From Lytechinus variegatus (taxonomy: Eukaryota; Echinodermata; Echinoidea; Temnopleuroida; Toxopneustidae): 64,000 nt of DNA. The stretch lies in assembly GCF_018143015.1 (NCBI RefSeq), contig NC_054743.1, positions 39,574,922-39,638,921 of the forward strand, written 5' to 3'. Below the pieces are notes generated by a model. That model was not told the DNA's origin. It saw only the letters and a list, made by a program, of their open reading frames with translations, and searched no databases. Shown here one piece after another: positions 35,763 through 48,600 of the stretch; the stretch's first letter is position 1; the number at the start of each line of letters is the position of its first letter. A program made the translations under genes and the position numbers.

Positions 35763-36410
35763 TGGTAATGGCGACACGATTCAATATTGTTTGTAATAGT
35801 GACATGATTCACACTTGATGACATCTTTTAAAAAGTTTTAATCTCTTACCTTGTATACTGAACTAAAGTACGCTGTTGCATGAAGGTGATTGTAAAGCTA
35901 TATGCATATGATGTATATAATATCTGCATTGGACATTTAGCCAGAAGGCCTAGACATATTGGCATTTGCATTTACTTACCTAGCGCAACGAATTGAATCG
36001 CACTATGATACCACCTAAAAACATAACGGTACATGGGTGAAGGTAAGAATTTTGCACTTTCAGCCTCTCATTTGCTTCCATACAAGCTTAGTAGGGTGTT
36101 GTACAATTACTATAAGGGGGTGATAATACGCCACATAGTTTTCCAACAATGGGCTTGAAATCACCATACTGTATTTCACCAGTATCCGCTACAATTTCTT
36201 ACACATTACATTGCATATCTAAGTGGCAAAAGTTTGCATACAGTCAAAACAGCCTGATATCTAATTTAAACATGTCACATCCTCAATGTGTAGAAAAGGC
36301 ACTGTACTTGCATAGATGCTGACAATATTCAGCAGGACGGATGTATATGTAAATGAATGTTCTCATTCTGTATTCCCTGCATAAAGATAGAGTTGAATAA
36401 CTTGTTCATC

Positions 36411-37196
36411 GGCCCATACTCTGAACTCTGGTTTAAGGGAAAACACTGGTCTTAAGTTGTGGTCGAAGTATAGCCAATAGTGACACAAATCTTTAAAGGG
36501 GAAGTTCACCCTGAAGAAAACTTTGTTGTAAAAATAGCAGAAAAAATAGTAAAAAATATTGGTGAAGGTTTGAGGAAAATCTGTTAAAGAGTAAGAAAGT
36601 TATTAGAGTTCAAAGTTTTGGATTTGTGACGTCATAAACGAGCAGCTGCCTCATGTGTTATGTAACATAAAATGCATGAATTTCAAATTTTGTATGGTTC
36701 CTGATGACTTAATTTTGTTTTCTATTCATGATCAGGAGTGAAATGATTTGTCTATTGATATACAAAAGGTACAGTGAAAACCATTTTCAATTTTCTTGGA
36801 AAATGACATTTCATTGATTTTTTTACCATTCGCTATGTAGGAATACTGCTCGTATATGACGTCACAAATAAAAATCAAATAATTGAAATTCTAATAACTT
36901 TTTAATCATTTGATCGATTTTCCTCAAACCTTCGGCAATATTTTGAATTATTTTCTGCTATTTTTACCATAAAATTTTTGTCAGGGTGAACTTCAACGTA
37001 CCAGATCGTTCAGCAACATTCAACATCACTCATAACTACCTGGGAATAAAACCTATCTTAGTTTTCTTCATCATTAGAGCATGAGAAATGAGCTGCGTAT
37101 ACATAATACACAATTTAAACTAAATTTTTACATTTTCAGTTTCCGATAAGTTCAGTATTAGACCATGGCCTAAAATTAATCTGGACTTCGGAAACA
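36411..37196. mobile_element. Harbinger-like MITE (GGCCCGTATTCTGAA family) split by another MITE
   Basis: The left end GGCCCATACTCTGAACTC continues with GGTCTTAAGTTGTGG and the right end has GACCATGGCC and CTGGACTTCGG, matching the two ends of the copies at 44825-45125 and 60991-61295. The middle holds the 0.5-kb MITE at 36493-36996. Confidence 0.7.
36493..36996. mobile_element. MITE, GTTCACCCTGA family, copy 2 (nested)
   Basis: The ends TTTAAAGGGGAAGTTCACCC and GGGTGAACTTCAACG are inverted. The inner words TTTGAGGAAAATC, TTGTGACGTCATAA and CCTTCGGCAATATTT match 6700-7080. It sits inside the element at 36411-37196. Confidence 0.75.
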
Positions 37197-37799
37197 CAGG
37201 CAACAGAGTAATACTATAAATAAATGTGTAACATGACAGTCTGCTGTTCTTCCACTTGCAACAGTAATGAAATAGAGGTATTGCATGGAAAAAAACATTT
37301 GTTCAGTACTGCTAGAATCAATATGAATTTACACGATGCAAATTCATATTCTCGGGTAACACACAGGCATTTGATCTACATCCAGAGCTGCCAACCTGAA
37401 CAAGAACATTTCAGTATTTTTAAAGCTGAAAATAAGTATTTTGTCGAGGAAATCAGTATTTTCAAAGAAATACCATAGGACAACACATGAAACTGAAACA
37501 TGAGAAATCAGTATTTTGCATGAAACCATCAGCATTCTTCTCATTTTTCAGTACTAAATACTGAAAATCTGTACTACTTGGCAGCTCTGTGATGTAACAT
37601 CGCTTCTCTCCACCACCCGCGAGTTAAAAAAGGCACACTAGACTTCTTCATAATGAGCATGTACAGTACCACAGATCCACAGCGCTTCTCTCCATTTGTG
37701 ATAGGCAGAACAGTGTTGCTGATGTTGGCGTCGCCATTGGTAGTGATGTTGCTGCTACCACTGCTACTTTGTACATGTTAGATCTTGCTTTTCTAAATG

Positions 37800-38136
37800 A
37801 TAAACAGTTTTTATATAGCACTTAATACATTGGAACAGTGTCTCTAAGCGCTTTACAGATATATTACTACCCCGGTCATCGGATCCTGACATGCCCGTAC
37901 GCAACATGCACTTTCTCCATTTCCTGGGGAGCATTCCAATGACTTCCAAGACTCCACTGCCAGGAATGCTACATAGGCTTTTGAATCCTACATGGTATCC
38001 ATTTAACACCTGGGTGGAGAGTGGCAAAGTGTGGAATGATATCTTGCCAAAGGGCGCTAGGCCATAGTGTAATTCAAACACACGACCCTCTGATTACAAG
38101 GTGAGAGTCAGAACCACTACACCAGGAGGCTTCCAC
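37800..38136 (-). repeat. tRNA-derived SINE, GCGCTATATAAA-tail family
   Basis: On the minus strand the A box TGGTGTAGTGGTTCTGACTC is followed by a decayed B box (GTTTGAATTAC). The body has GGAATGCTCCCCAGG and GGATCCGATGACCGGGG; the tail reads AAGTGCTATATAAAAAC. It lies just past the RhoGEF stop, probably in its 3' untranslated region. Confidence 0.75.
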
Positions 38137-38184
38137 ATTTTCTTGTTGCTTTGGCGGTTGCTGGGGTTGTCCCTTGTTGTTGTT

Positions 38185-38625
38185 TCAGTCCACATCTAAA
38201 GCAGCTCTGATTGTTTCCTCCAGAATGCTGAGTAGTGCCACCTTAGAGGAATAGTCTTCAGCTGAACATAGCAGTCTCTTCTTGGGTGACACCAACAGAA
38301 TACCATGCTGAACATCTGAAGAAAAAAAAAACACCAGCCAACACATTGATTACCACATTATTTCCTGAATAGAAACGACTTTTCAGGGACCCGTTGCATA
38401 AAAGTTAACATAATGGTAACTTTGCCATCCAATGGTATCTTTAATGAAATCCTCGATTCTGATTGGCTGTTGAGCCATGTTGCCATGGTGCAGCTACCAT
38501 AAAAGTAACTTTTATGCAACGGGGCCCAGGAATAATAATTCAATTATCAAATATCTTTGATCATAACAACTTAATTAAGAAGTAACATATGGTAAATATA
38601 AATTTTCATTTTTTTTATGAGATAC

Positions 38626-38673
<48 letters not shown>

Positions 38674-41600
38674 ATGATAAAGAATTTATCTATTATTATT
38701 ACCATCATTATTATTAACTTAATAATGAGAAAGTTCATCTTGAAGTTTATCATAATGATTTCGTCTTTTATTACTAGTTTTGGTTTATTACCATATGCAT
38801 TTATCTCGTATTTGAATATGTATTACTTTTCTGTTGCCACGATACTTTGTTTACACCCTCACCCCCCCTCCCCCCGCACGACTGGAATATTCCTTTTTTT
38901 TTATCAAATCAACTGCGCCTGCGCACAACCTGTATGACGTCAGCTCGAATTCCATGAAAAGTCAGTGACAGACGACATTTGTTTCTCTTGCAATTTTGTC
39001 GATTTTTGGCGATTGTTCTATTAATTGGTAAGTCGATATATTTGTGAAGATCGAGTATTATTATTGGTGATTACATTGTGTGGTAATTGTTTAATGATTG
39101 TAAATTGAATGACATGTCTGACCAATTTTGTGAATTTCGAGGAGCAAGTTTTAGTGAATATTTTCTCTGTTCTAATACTACGTCACGGTGGTATTCAGTG
39201 ACGAAATGTCATTCTGAGCACCTTGAAATATTATGAGTATGTTCAATATTTTACTCTTGTATCTATTCATATCTATTGTCGTTTAGTGGAAATTCATATT
39301 ATGAATGTACATCAATTTTGCTTTAAGATGATCTATTTCATATTCTTATCTTGTAAATACTCTGTATCGAAATTATTGAATATGTGTCAGTTAATTATCT
39401 CTTTTCATTTGATTTATTACCGTTACGACTGGCTTGTTAACATAAACATTGCAGGTTGATACAATTCGCGCAGCCATTGTTTTCTGTTCAAAGCCCACAA
39501 TGGTTACATTATCATATATCTATTATGACGTCAGAGTATTATTGTTGCGTAATCATATATCTATTTTGACACTTATTTAAAGAATTACCTTATATGGTTA
39601 CATTATCGTATGTTTATTATGACGTCAGAGTATTATTGTTGCGTAATCATATATCTATTTTGACACTCATTGAAAGAATTACTTTGATGTCATTTCTCAT
39701 TTTGTATTCAAGATGTCCACCTTTAATTGATTCTTAATTTGAGTCAGACGAGGAGGAGTTCAGCTTCAATTTAACAGATAGCGTCAGGTAATTAATTAGA
39801 AAACTATTTTGTTTATGATGCTTATGTAAACACACAATTTTACGAATCATATTCTTGTACAAAATATTTATTATTTCATTTATCTTTTATGAAGAAATCT
39901 GTTTAAGGAACAGGTAGATTCTGCGTGGGCAGTGTTGTGTGATTTGTAATTCTAAATTTGTTATTTAATAAATGTTGAATCAAATCTGTAATCAAAAATC
40001 AGTTTTCTTCGGTCTTTATCATTTCTGGTTTTATCTTTCTCCCCCAGCTTTCCTTGATTGTATCCATAACCAGGCTAATTATTTGAATGCTCTTATGAAT
40101 CAGTAGTGTACGTAACATATATATATACAAGGGAAAGAATTCATTACAGTACAAAAATAATTTTCACTAGGTAAGTGCCTTTCCGCTTCATTTTCTATCT
40201 TAAGATTATCAAGGAATTACTCAATAAGACAGAAAAGGGTGGGGGTTCAGTTAGTGTAATCACATTACAGCATCTGAGACCAACTCTTCCATCAAGAGCA
40301 GATTATTTTCATCCTAGAATCCTGGCTAGACATGAAAGTCAAGGCACTGCTATACATTGCTCTTAAACGTTTCTCCCGTGAGGTTAAAGGTCAGTTCCAG
40401 ATGAAGATAATCCAATCTAATTAATACATATCTGTAAAACCACTCAAACCCGGCACCCAAAATATGAACATGCACAAACTATACAAACATGTATCCAATT
40501 CTAAAATAATGTAAGAGCTAAGAGAGGAATGCGAGGGTTCTAATTATACTTACATTTAGGATCATGTCCACCTTTATAGATATTAATAATCGCTTTATTC
40601 AATGCCGAAATCATGTAAGAAATTCATAAGAGGAATATGAGGCTGTTAAAGAATATACTCACATTTAGAATCTGGTACATCCTGAACCTGTAGTCTAGTC
40701 AGACTCAGAGCCACAATGAACTTGTAGAAAGTCTCTGACCGGCAGGTGTAAGGCACGTGACGGGAGCCCTCGTGGGTGACGACAAGAGCATCGTTGAATA
40801 GAAACAAGCAAAGGTCATTCACATGCTTCATGGGCCTGTAAACAAAGGTATTGAATGAACATCAAGACATAATGGCCCGAATTCACAAAGGTGGGTTTTT
40901 AAAACCATCGGTTGAACCCATGGTTTATGCAGACTTTCCTTAATATATTACGCTTATTTACCACTTATATTAAAAATTGTCCAATGCTGATGCGTGCTTT
41001 TGTCACAGTGCGCCAAATTGACGCATGTTACCATGGTTATCCATGCTATTTCATTCATGAGTCCACTGTTTTGAATTAATAAACCCACTGGTCAAACAGT
41101 GGACTTAAGAAAAAAATAGTGCATTTAGCCATTGGTGTAATTTTGCGTAACTGTGACAAAAGCGCGCATCAGCATTAGACATTTTTTAATATATGCTATA
41201 AATAAGCAGAAGATTCTGCTAGGATCTTCTTTAAAGAAGATTCTGCAAGGATCGAAAGCTTAGGCCCCTTTTGACTCTCTTATTTACTCCATTGGCTCTT
41301 TTTTTTAGATAAGCAGTTTTCAGCAGCTTCTTTTTGCTATAAATAAGCGTAATTTATACAGGAAATCTGCATAAACCATGGGTTCAACCGATGGTTTTAA
41401 AAACGACCTATGTGAATTCGGGCCAATGAAACTCATTTCTGGAGATGTACTTCAATTCTTCTATATTGGGTGGGTGACACCAGTCACTCTGTATATATTT
41501 GCCAATCTTCCCCCAGGCAAAGCACATGGGTACCAGGTTGAAAATAATTCCTTGAATGCTCTAGCACATCAGGGCGGCCATGCTAAAGATAGCGTAATAA

Positions 41601-44600
41601 CATGCTGTGCTTCGAAACATTGTATTAAGCAGTATATCGATGTTGCATATTATAATTACGGGTATTAAAATCATTTCCAACTCACCCTTTCATATTGTTG
41701 GTCTTGCTTGAGTTGGTGACTGACTCCATCAGAGCGACCGTCTCTTGACGGACGAGGAACCTGTTAGCCTCTAGGAGACTGGGACAACCTACGATGCGCT
41801 TCTGAAGACCTTTCAAGACACGCTCTCTTTCACCTCGCTGCTTGTTCTACACAACAGGATTATGATAAGAAAGTGAAAATACAGAAGACAGAATCATATT
41901 AATATGATAATATGAAAATTTGAATCACTGTTGAGCAATGTTACTATGGGAAATTAGCACTGATGCTATTGTCTAATTATCTATTTTGTAAAAGGGGCTT
42001 AACTGTGGGTTCCATGACGTTTGCTCCAGCGACAATTGGACAATCTACACGTTAAAGTTAAACCTAAAACCTAACCTCCAAAACTAAATAAACCCCAATC
42101 CTCTTTACATTATTTTAAACCACAAATTCTATTACAATCCTAGCTCTAACCCTATACCCTTTGAGAGGTTCCTGAGAAATTGTCGCAGGAGTGAATATGT
42201 CACCAAAAGGGGGGGGGGGTGGTTTATACACTCACACCTAAATTAAATTATAAAATGAGGGATTAAAAGAATTTAGAGTAGTAACATATTGATACTTAAG
42301 ATTCATCTTTAGTACATGTTAATCATCAAAGAACTGCAAACCCATCCACTATTGTTTCTGCAATGCATACCTATCTGCCAGACCCGTCTAAGAGTGGCTA
42401 TTTCATATTTCAAATACTGTATACATTCTTTGTGTGTCACTAATTTGACATACAGCGCGAGTGGATACAGGACAATTTAAAGCAACTAATCATTACCTGG
42501 TCAATGAGATCTTGGAGCTGCCTAAATGTATGAATTGCAGTCATCAGGTCCTCTTTGTCCGGGTGATCGTCGGGTGTGGCATGATGAAAGGCTAAGAGGA
42601 GGCGATTGTAGTGGTGGATGTGGTGGGCCACGCCTAGCATCAGCTCATCCAAGGTCATCATCTCAGACGAAGCGGAGCTGTCGTGCTGCTTGAGGAAGGC
42701 GCGGAATGATGGCTCTTGCTCTCGACACTGGAGATGAGAAAGATAGTCATTGGGTATATCAAACTGTTAGAATAAGGCACAGAATGCAAGCTCTTGCTTT
42801 TGAAATTAGAGACAAGAAAGGAAATCATCAAGTAAAATTCAATTACAGTGTTGGTGTTGAGAGCACAAAAAAGATGGCTAAAGTGAGTTTCAATATCAAG
42901 CTGGATTTAAAAAAAAATTACCGTAAGTAACGGTGTATTAACCGCACCTTTTTCTCGGCGGGATAGAAGCAAAAGTCGGGGGTGCGGTTTATACACGGTG
43001 ACGGGTTTGAGCCGGCCCGCCGTAACCCCTCCCGTACATGTACGATGTCTGCCAGTTCACAACACATCGAGTGGCCGGGCGTAGCCGCCCAGGCAATGTC
43101 GTTTACAGGGGTATGAGCCGCGGGTAATGGGAAGCAATTATTACGATCTTAATTAGATATTGTCAAAAACAAACGCACCCACCTTCATGACACTAATTTT
43201 GACTTTATTCTCAATTCAAAGTAGTGAAGATCCCTGGCTAAGTTAAAAGGGACGCCAAGCATACTCGGTAAAATTTTGTCACCGCTGAGCGGGAGTTGAG
43301 TGAGCTTAGAGATTGCGTTGTAATATGGTTAGTGCGACTTAAGCTGGCGCTATTAAAAGTTCTGTTTCGCACGCCAGCTCGTTTTTTCCTTCCTGTTTGC
43401 TCTTCATAAGATACCATGTAAACCACGCACGAGAGAGACGGCACAAAGCCGTAAAAAACAACTGGAAAAAAATGTCAATTTCTTTGTTTCTTGAACTTTC
43501 CTGTAATCCCGTATCCAAAATTCATGCTAAAACATCAAATTTCTGAAAGTGATTGTGAGGTTGTGATGCAAGAAATGTGAATGTTTCTTCCTCCTACGCT
43601 GGGAAAGACACAGATCATAATTTGATAAGATGTATTGGCATGACTGCTACTGTATGTAGTTTGCAATGAAATGGCAGTTCTGTGTGTGTGTACACTGTGA
43701 CTGTGAGTGAGTGTGTAAGTGGCCAATATTGGCGGGACCGTTCTTTCTTTCTAACATTTGTAGATGAATTGATCAAGAACAGCAGATTTCCGCATAATGG
43801 TAATCTCTTTGGATACTTAACTTTGAAATCTTAAACTTAGTTTTTGTTTCTTCGTACCTCAAATATGCATGTAAATGTGAGAAGTATTTTTTTTTTTTTT
43901 AGTCCAAAGTTGGGGGTGCGGTTAATACACGGGTGCGGTTAATACACCGTTACTTACGGTACCAATCGTGCCATCAATGGCTAAGATCAGGTGAAGCTAT
44001 ATCTCTTATTGATGGTTATATTGCTGGTTACAAGTTAGTACATGTAATAAAAAATGAGAAATCGCAATTCTGCCAGATCCCCCTTTAGCAAAGCTATTTG
44101 TATCTATTACGTACATTTCTCTGTTGTCGTTGGTGCCAAGTTTCCATAAAGACAGTGCAATGTGTATGCATTATTTCCATCTATAACATCTACACTGTGT
44201 CATGACATCATTCACACTAAGAGTGCAAAAAAGGAGTTCTAAATGTGGCAATGTCTTTCACAGAGTAATAGTTGATGAAAATAAATATCAATTTCAGATT
44301 ATTGATTTAATTTATATGGTATCAAAATCAAAATTACCTTATCAATCGTTGAGAGTATGATTGCATAGTTGTTATGGAAGTTGGTATAGGCCTTGAGCTT
44401 GGACTGGAACTTAACAAAGCAGTCTCCCAAGCATTGCTGGGCACTCCAACTCTCTAATCGACCTTTCAATTCTTCATACAGACCCCTACACAAAGATAAT
44501 GTACAAAAGAAATCCAATCACAATTATTCAAATGCATGGGAGTGGGAATACTTCTCTCACACTTTATATGAATATTTTTCAAGAGGAATAAATGGCAGAA

Positions 44601-45650
44601 ATTATGAGACTAAACTTTACAATAGATAATGATGGCCCCTAGTAAAAGATATGAAACATATTATCTGTCATTTTTAATCTTCAAGAAAGCATAGTCATAA
44701 CACTTCAAGTAGACATTTTTGTGGTCCATTAATTTTTCAAAAATTTCCTACTAAGAGGACAAGCATGCACTTTAAAACTAAAAGATATCAGTTTCCCAGC
44801 TCAAGTTGCAACATTTGAGTCAATGGCCCGTATTCTGAACTCGGGTTTAAATTAAACCCTGGTCTAAAGTTGTGGTTTAAGTATGGAGAGCCGATTGGGG
44901 CACAAATCCCTAACAGTACACATCCAATTTATTAACTCATACGACACCCAAATTGTCTGTGAATGATAACTGAAGTATTTTGAGTATTTTTCTTCAATAT
45001 AAAAGCAAAAGGAAACAAAATAGTAAACATAAGAAATATACAATATAATTTTTTTTTGGCTCCCTATAATTTCAGCACAGAGTTAGACCATGGTCTAAGT
45101 TAGACCTGACTTCAGAATATGGGCCAATAGCAGCACTGAACTCTGCAGTCACCAGCAGTCTGAAACGGGCTACGGTATGATTTTCAAGAAATATACATAT
45201 AAATGACAACTCTGTTTACCATTTTAGGATAATCATAGCTCAAAGTGTGATTTCTTTATCCATTCATGAAAACTAGATAAGACACACACCAACAACTAAT
45301 GGAAATAGCTCATAAATTCAACGATACTGAAGTGGATTGTATCATTCATTGTCACTGTGTGATGTTTGGCCAGAAGTGGTTCCCTTTAACCAAGGAGGAA
45401 GAGGGGGATCTATACCACAAGAAATAACGTACCTAGTGACGTTGAGAATATTATTAGTATCCGTGAAGATGAGGCTGATGTTTGTCTGCCCAATGATGGC
45501 ATGATTCGATCGCAGCGCTGCCGCCAGCCTCTCAAAGTAAACATTGTGAATGATGTTGAGTCTTCGGAGATACACCTTCTCCGCATCAAGAATCTCATTG
45601 GCTACGGCTCTCCTCCGCTCAGAGTGGGTCTTGCCAGGGGGTGTGGTCAA
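38185..45650 (-). CDS. DH-PH catalytic block of the RhoGEF gene (last six exons)
   Basis: The first exon (45650-45433) carries the CR1-type helix EILDAEKVYLRRLNIIHNVY. The next (44485-44338) has the middle DH helices with LKAYTNFHNNYAIILSTIDK, and 42727-42497 carries LGVAHHIHHYNRLLLAFHHA, the conserved helix that contacts the GTPase switch regions. Exons 41846-41686 and 40835-40663 begin the PH domain, with LCLFLFNDALVVTHEG as a typical beta-strand pair. The last exon closes it with HGILLVSPKKRLLCSAED and a C-terminal helix ending ALDVD. The usual P-K/Q-R-hPhPYPLLL DH signature is replaced by the related HHIHHYNRLLLAF, which suggests a diverged GEF. Its Rho-family target cannot be told. Confidence 0.85.
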
Positions 45651-48600
45651 CTGAAAATCAAGATAAAGTCATTTATGAATAATACTTAGGCAAATTTCAG
45701 CATAATCAATACAGCTATGAAAATACTTACCTGATTTTCTTATTTACGAGATAACTCATACATCTACTTGATTTGCTAGTTCAGCCCTCTGGACTGCCAT
45801 ACCCGAAAAGAACTCCCAAGAATTTAAAAAGCGCGAGCGCGCCCTCTCCCGTTCAGGCTTACTACCCATGATCACCGCGCAATTAGCGTCCATCTTCCTC
45901 ACCTTTCGCAAGCCCATACGTTGAAACATGTTGCTGCGCAAGGCGGAGGGTCGGTGGGAGGGTATCAAGTAGATGTATGAGTTATCTCGTAAATAAGAAA
46001 ATCAGGTAAGTATTTTCATAATTTACTTCAATAACTCCATACATCTACTTGATTTGCTAGACCAGCACGGACTCAAACCGTAGGGAGGCATGTTTTCAAT
46101 TGTAAGCCTAAGAAAATTTGAAAAAACAAAAACAACGAAATTTAGGGAGAGGGGGAAAAAGCCGCAGCTGCTTTAAGCGCCGAAGCAGCAAATCTCGCCT
46201 CGCTGGACGGAATGTCCTTCAAGTAGAAAGAAGTGAAGGAGTTAGTTGAGCGCCAAAAGGCGGCCCTCAAAAATGTCCTCGAGAGGAAAGCCCTGTATAC
46301 TCAGGAATACTAAGTATCATGGGCCCTCGGCCTAGTGTCAGGAGAACAACATCACCTGCTGACTAGAGCGTAAGAATCGGAATTTGTTGAAAGTTTCAAC
46401 AAGAATCGTGATCGGAAAACTGAAGCTTTTAAGGCTCAGTAAGTGATCAATCGACCAATCTGAGAAGGCGAGATATCTCAGAACCCCTGCAGAAATTTAA
46501 GCGTGCCGCTTGCTAGTAACTAGCATGCGACTAGCAGGGCGCTCGCTTAATAAGCGAGTGCCTGCTAGCGAACAGTCCCTGCTCGCTAAAAGATCGCTTA
46601 ACTATTACTCTGCACGCATATCACACGCTTATTAAGCTAGCCGCATGCTAGTTACTAGCATGCCGCAAGCTTGCGCAAGCTAGTCGCACGCTTCCCGCAA
46701 GCTTGGAAATTTCTGTAGGGGAAGCCTCCGCGTGGGAGAAAGCGCCCAGAATTCGATATCTGTCTCAAATGCGTGAGGGCAGAAAATCTGCAGAATTCTG
46801 ATAGAGAGCTGTGGTAAAAAGTTACTAGCGGTCCGAAGGGGACCAGGAACGACGGAGAGTAGGGATTTAGGAAGAAAACCACTCGTAAGGCAGACAAGGG
46901 TCGAGAAAGCGACTGAGTGCCATCCTGTTAATAAGGAATGCCGCGGACATGTTGCCTATGTAGAATAGAGCAGTCTGGTCAAAACAGCTCAACCGGGCGT
47001 GTCAGGGATACAGCGCGGTACACATCACGACAAAAGTGTGTTAGACCGAGTGATCGAGAGAGAACTCAGGATCCCCTTTCTCCCATACTGATTGAAGCAC
47101 CCATCTGAGGGTGCAGTGCCCGCGGTGGAAGAGGTGGCTTGGCTCAAGCCACCATCGCCGAGAGAGCCCGTGAGGCTAGGCTGCGATGGCTGTCCGCTGG
47201 GCGGGGGAATCCCTAGCAGCAGCAAGCGTACGCCAGAGGGAGCTGGCGAAAAAAAATCTGTCACGATATTACGTGTAAACGACCATCAAGAGATGCTCTA
47301 AACGAACAGACATCGCCAGATATGATACCTCAACCGTTACATTCCCAACGGAATCGAATGAGGTAGCAACGGCCCTGTCCTATCAAGTTAGGGACGGAAA
47401 CTGGCTAAGAGTGTCGAAGTCCTCGCTTGAAGAAACAAGCGAAGGAGACTTGAGGAAGTAATCACAAAATTTCCATCAGTCTGCGGTGAGAACCAGTTGT
47501 TTATGAAAACAGTCACAAGGCCTGTTTCTCAGGTGATCGTAAGAGCAAGCACCGCCGGCGCCGGTTGCGGCAGCGTGGAACAGTCCGATATCGGTAAGAT
47601 AAGGAGCTCCAAAAAGCTGCGGGGGGCGGCAAAAATGACGCCCTAAGCAGCGGGGGATGAGAATCTAAATTTCTAAAAGAAGAACTCCAGTGAAGTAAAT
47701 CACTTACATGGAGAGACTCATCCACAGTCGGCCCGAGAGAAGGCGGGTCGTAGTGATCGTGGTTAGGAAGGCATAAGCATACATCCATCCACGGTTACAT
47801 CATCCTCGGTCGTGCGGTGACCCTGGCCACATGCATTGCATGGAAGGAGGATGAAGGCAGCATGCGGGGCGACTCGAGTGTGCCGTGAAAAAATTTCTAA
47901 GAAAGAAGCCGATTCGACAAACGGGCACGGTAAAGACATCCACCGTAGACCACTCCGCACAAGGAGGGAACGGCGGAGACGCCCGCAAGATTGACCCACA
48001 TAGAGGGCAGTCTATAAGATAGACAGTTAGAGCTCGACCGATGGTCTGGCGGTGTACAGTTTGGTGTGAACTCGCCGACCCGGTACGGTGGGTGTGCCCA
48101 GAAAGTAGGCATAGAATGCCGACAGAGAATCCTGGGGCTTTAAACAAGTTTGAACGCACGTACATAGCCAACAATCTCATGAGATGTACGGCGGTTACTT
48201 TCCTCCGAGATGATGTTTACCCAACCGGGAAAGACTCGGGGAACAGCTGTGAATGTCAACAGGAGGGATATCTAGCATATGAAAAGCTGATTCCTTCCAC
48301 GTATTCGGTGCGGGTGCTGCCGGCGGTGTCCGGGGGGACGACCGGTGATGGCAGCTCGGGCAGGGTTCGTACGAGCCGCCCGAATACGAGACAAATAGGT
48401 TAACATAACCATAATGCACCGGGTGGTGAAGGCATAGCGATTATTAAGCACAGGAGAACTTTTAATCGCCGTGACATTCAGATCCGATATACATACTCAT
48501 AAGCTCGGAGAGCTATGAGATAGTGAGACATACCGCTGGGCGGTGATGGTGCTCATATCAGAGTCGCCCTCTCTTCAGCGGCGATCGCTGGAGAACGGGT

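Larger units (their letters stand above)
29982..38184. other. gap between the convergent FAAH2 and RhoGEF genes
   Basis: No exon recognised. It should contain the 3' untranslated regions of both genes, which point at each other. AATAAA-type signals occur, for example CAATAAAATTATGAAC near 33920 on the plus strand, but none can be assigned. About 30000-32700 shows nothing but AT-rich sequence. MITEs and SINEs further right are listed separately. Confidence 0.5.

Noticed and set aside
47800-48403. Overlapping frames of 70-126 codons on both strands in the DIRS-type element
   Set aside because: No reverse transcriptase, RNase H or recombinase motif was seen; GC-rich sequence keeps frames open by chance.
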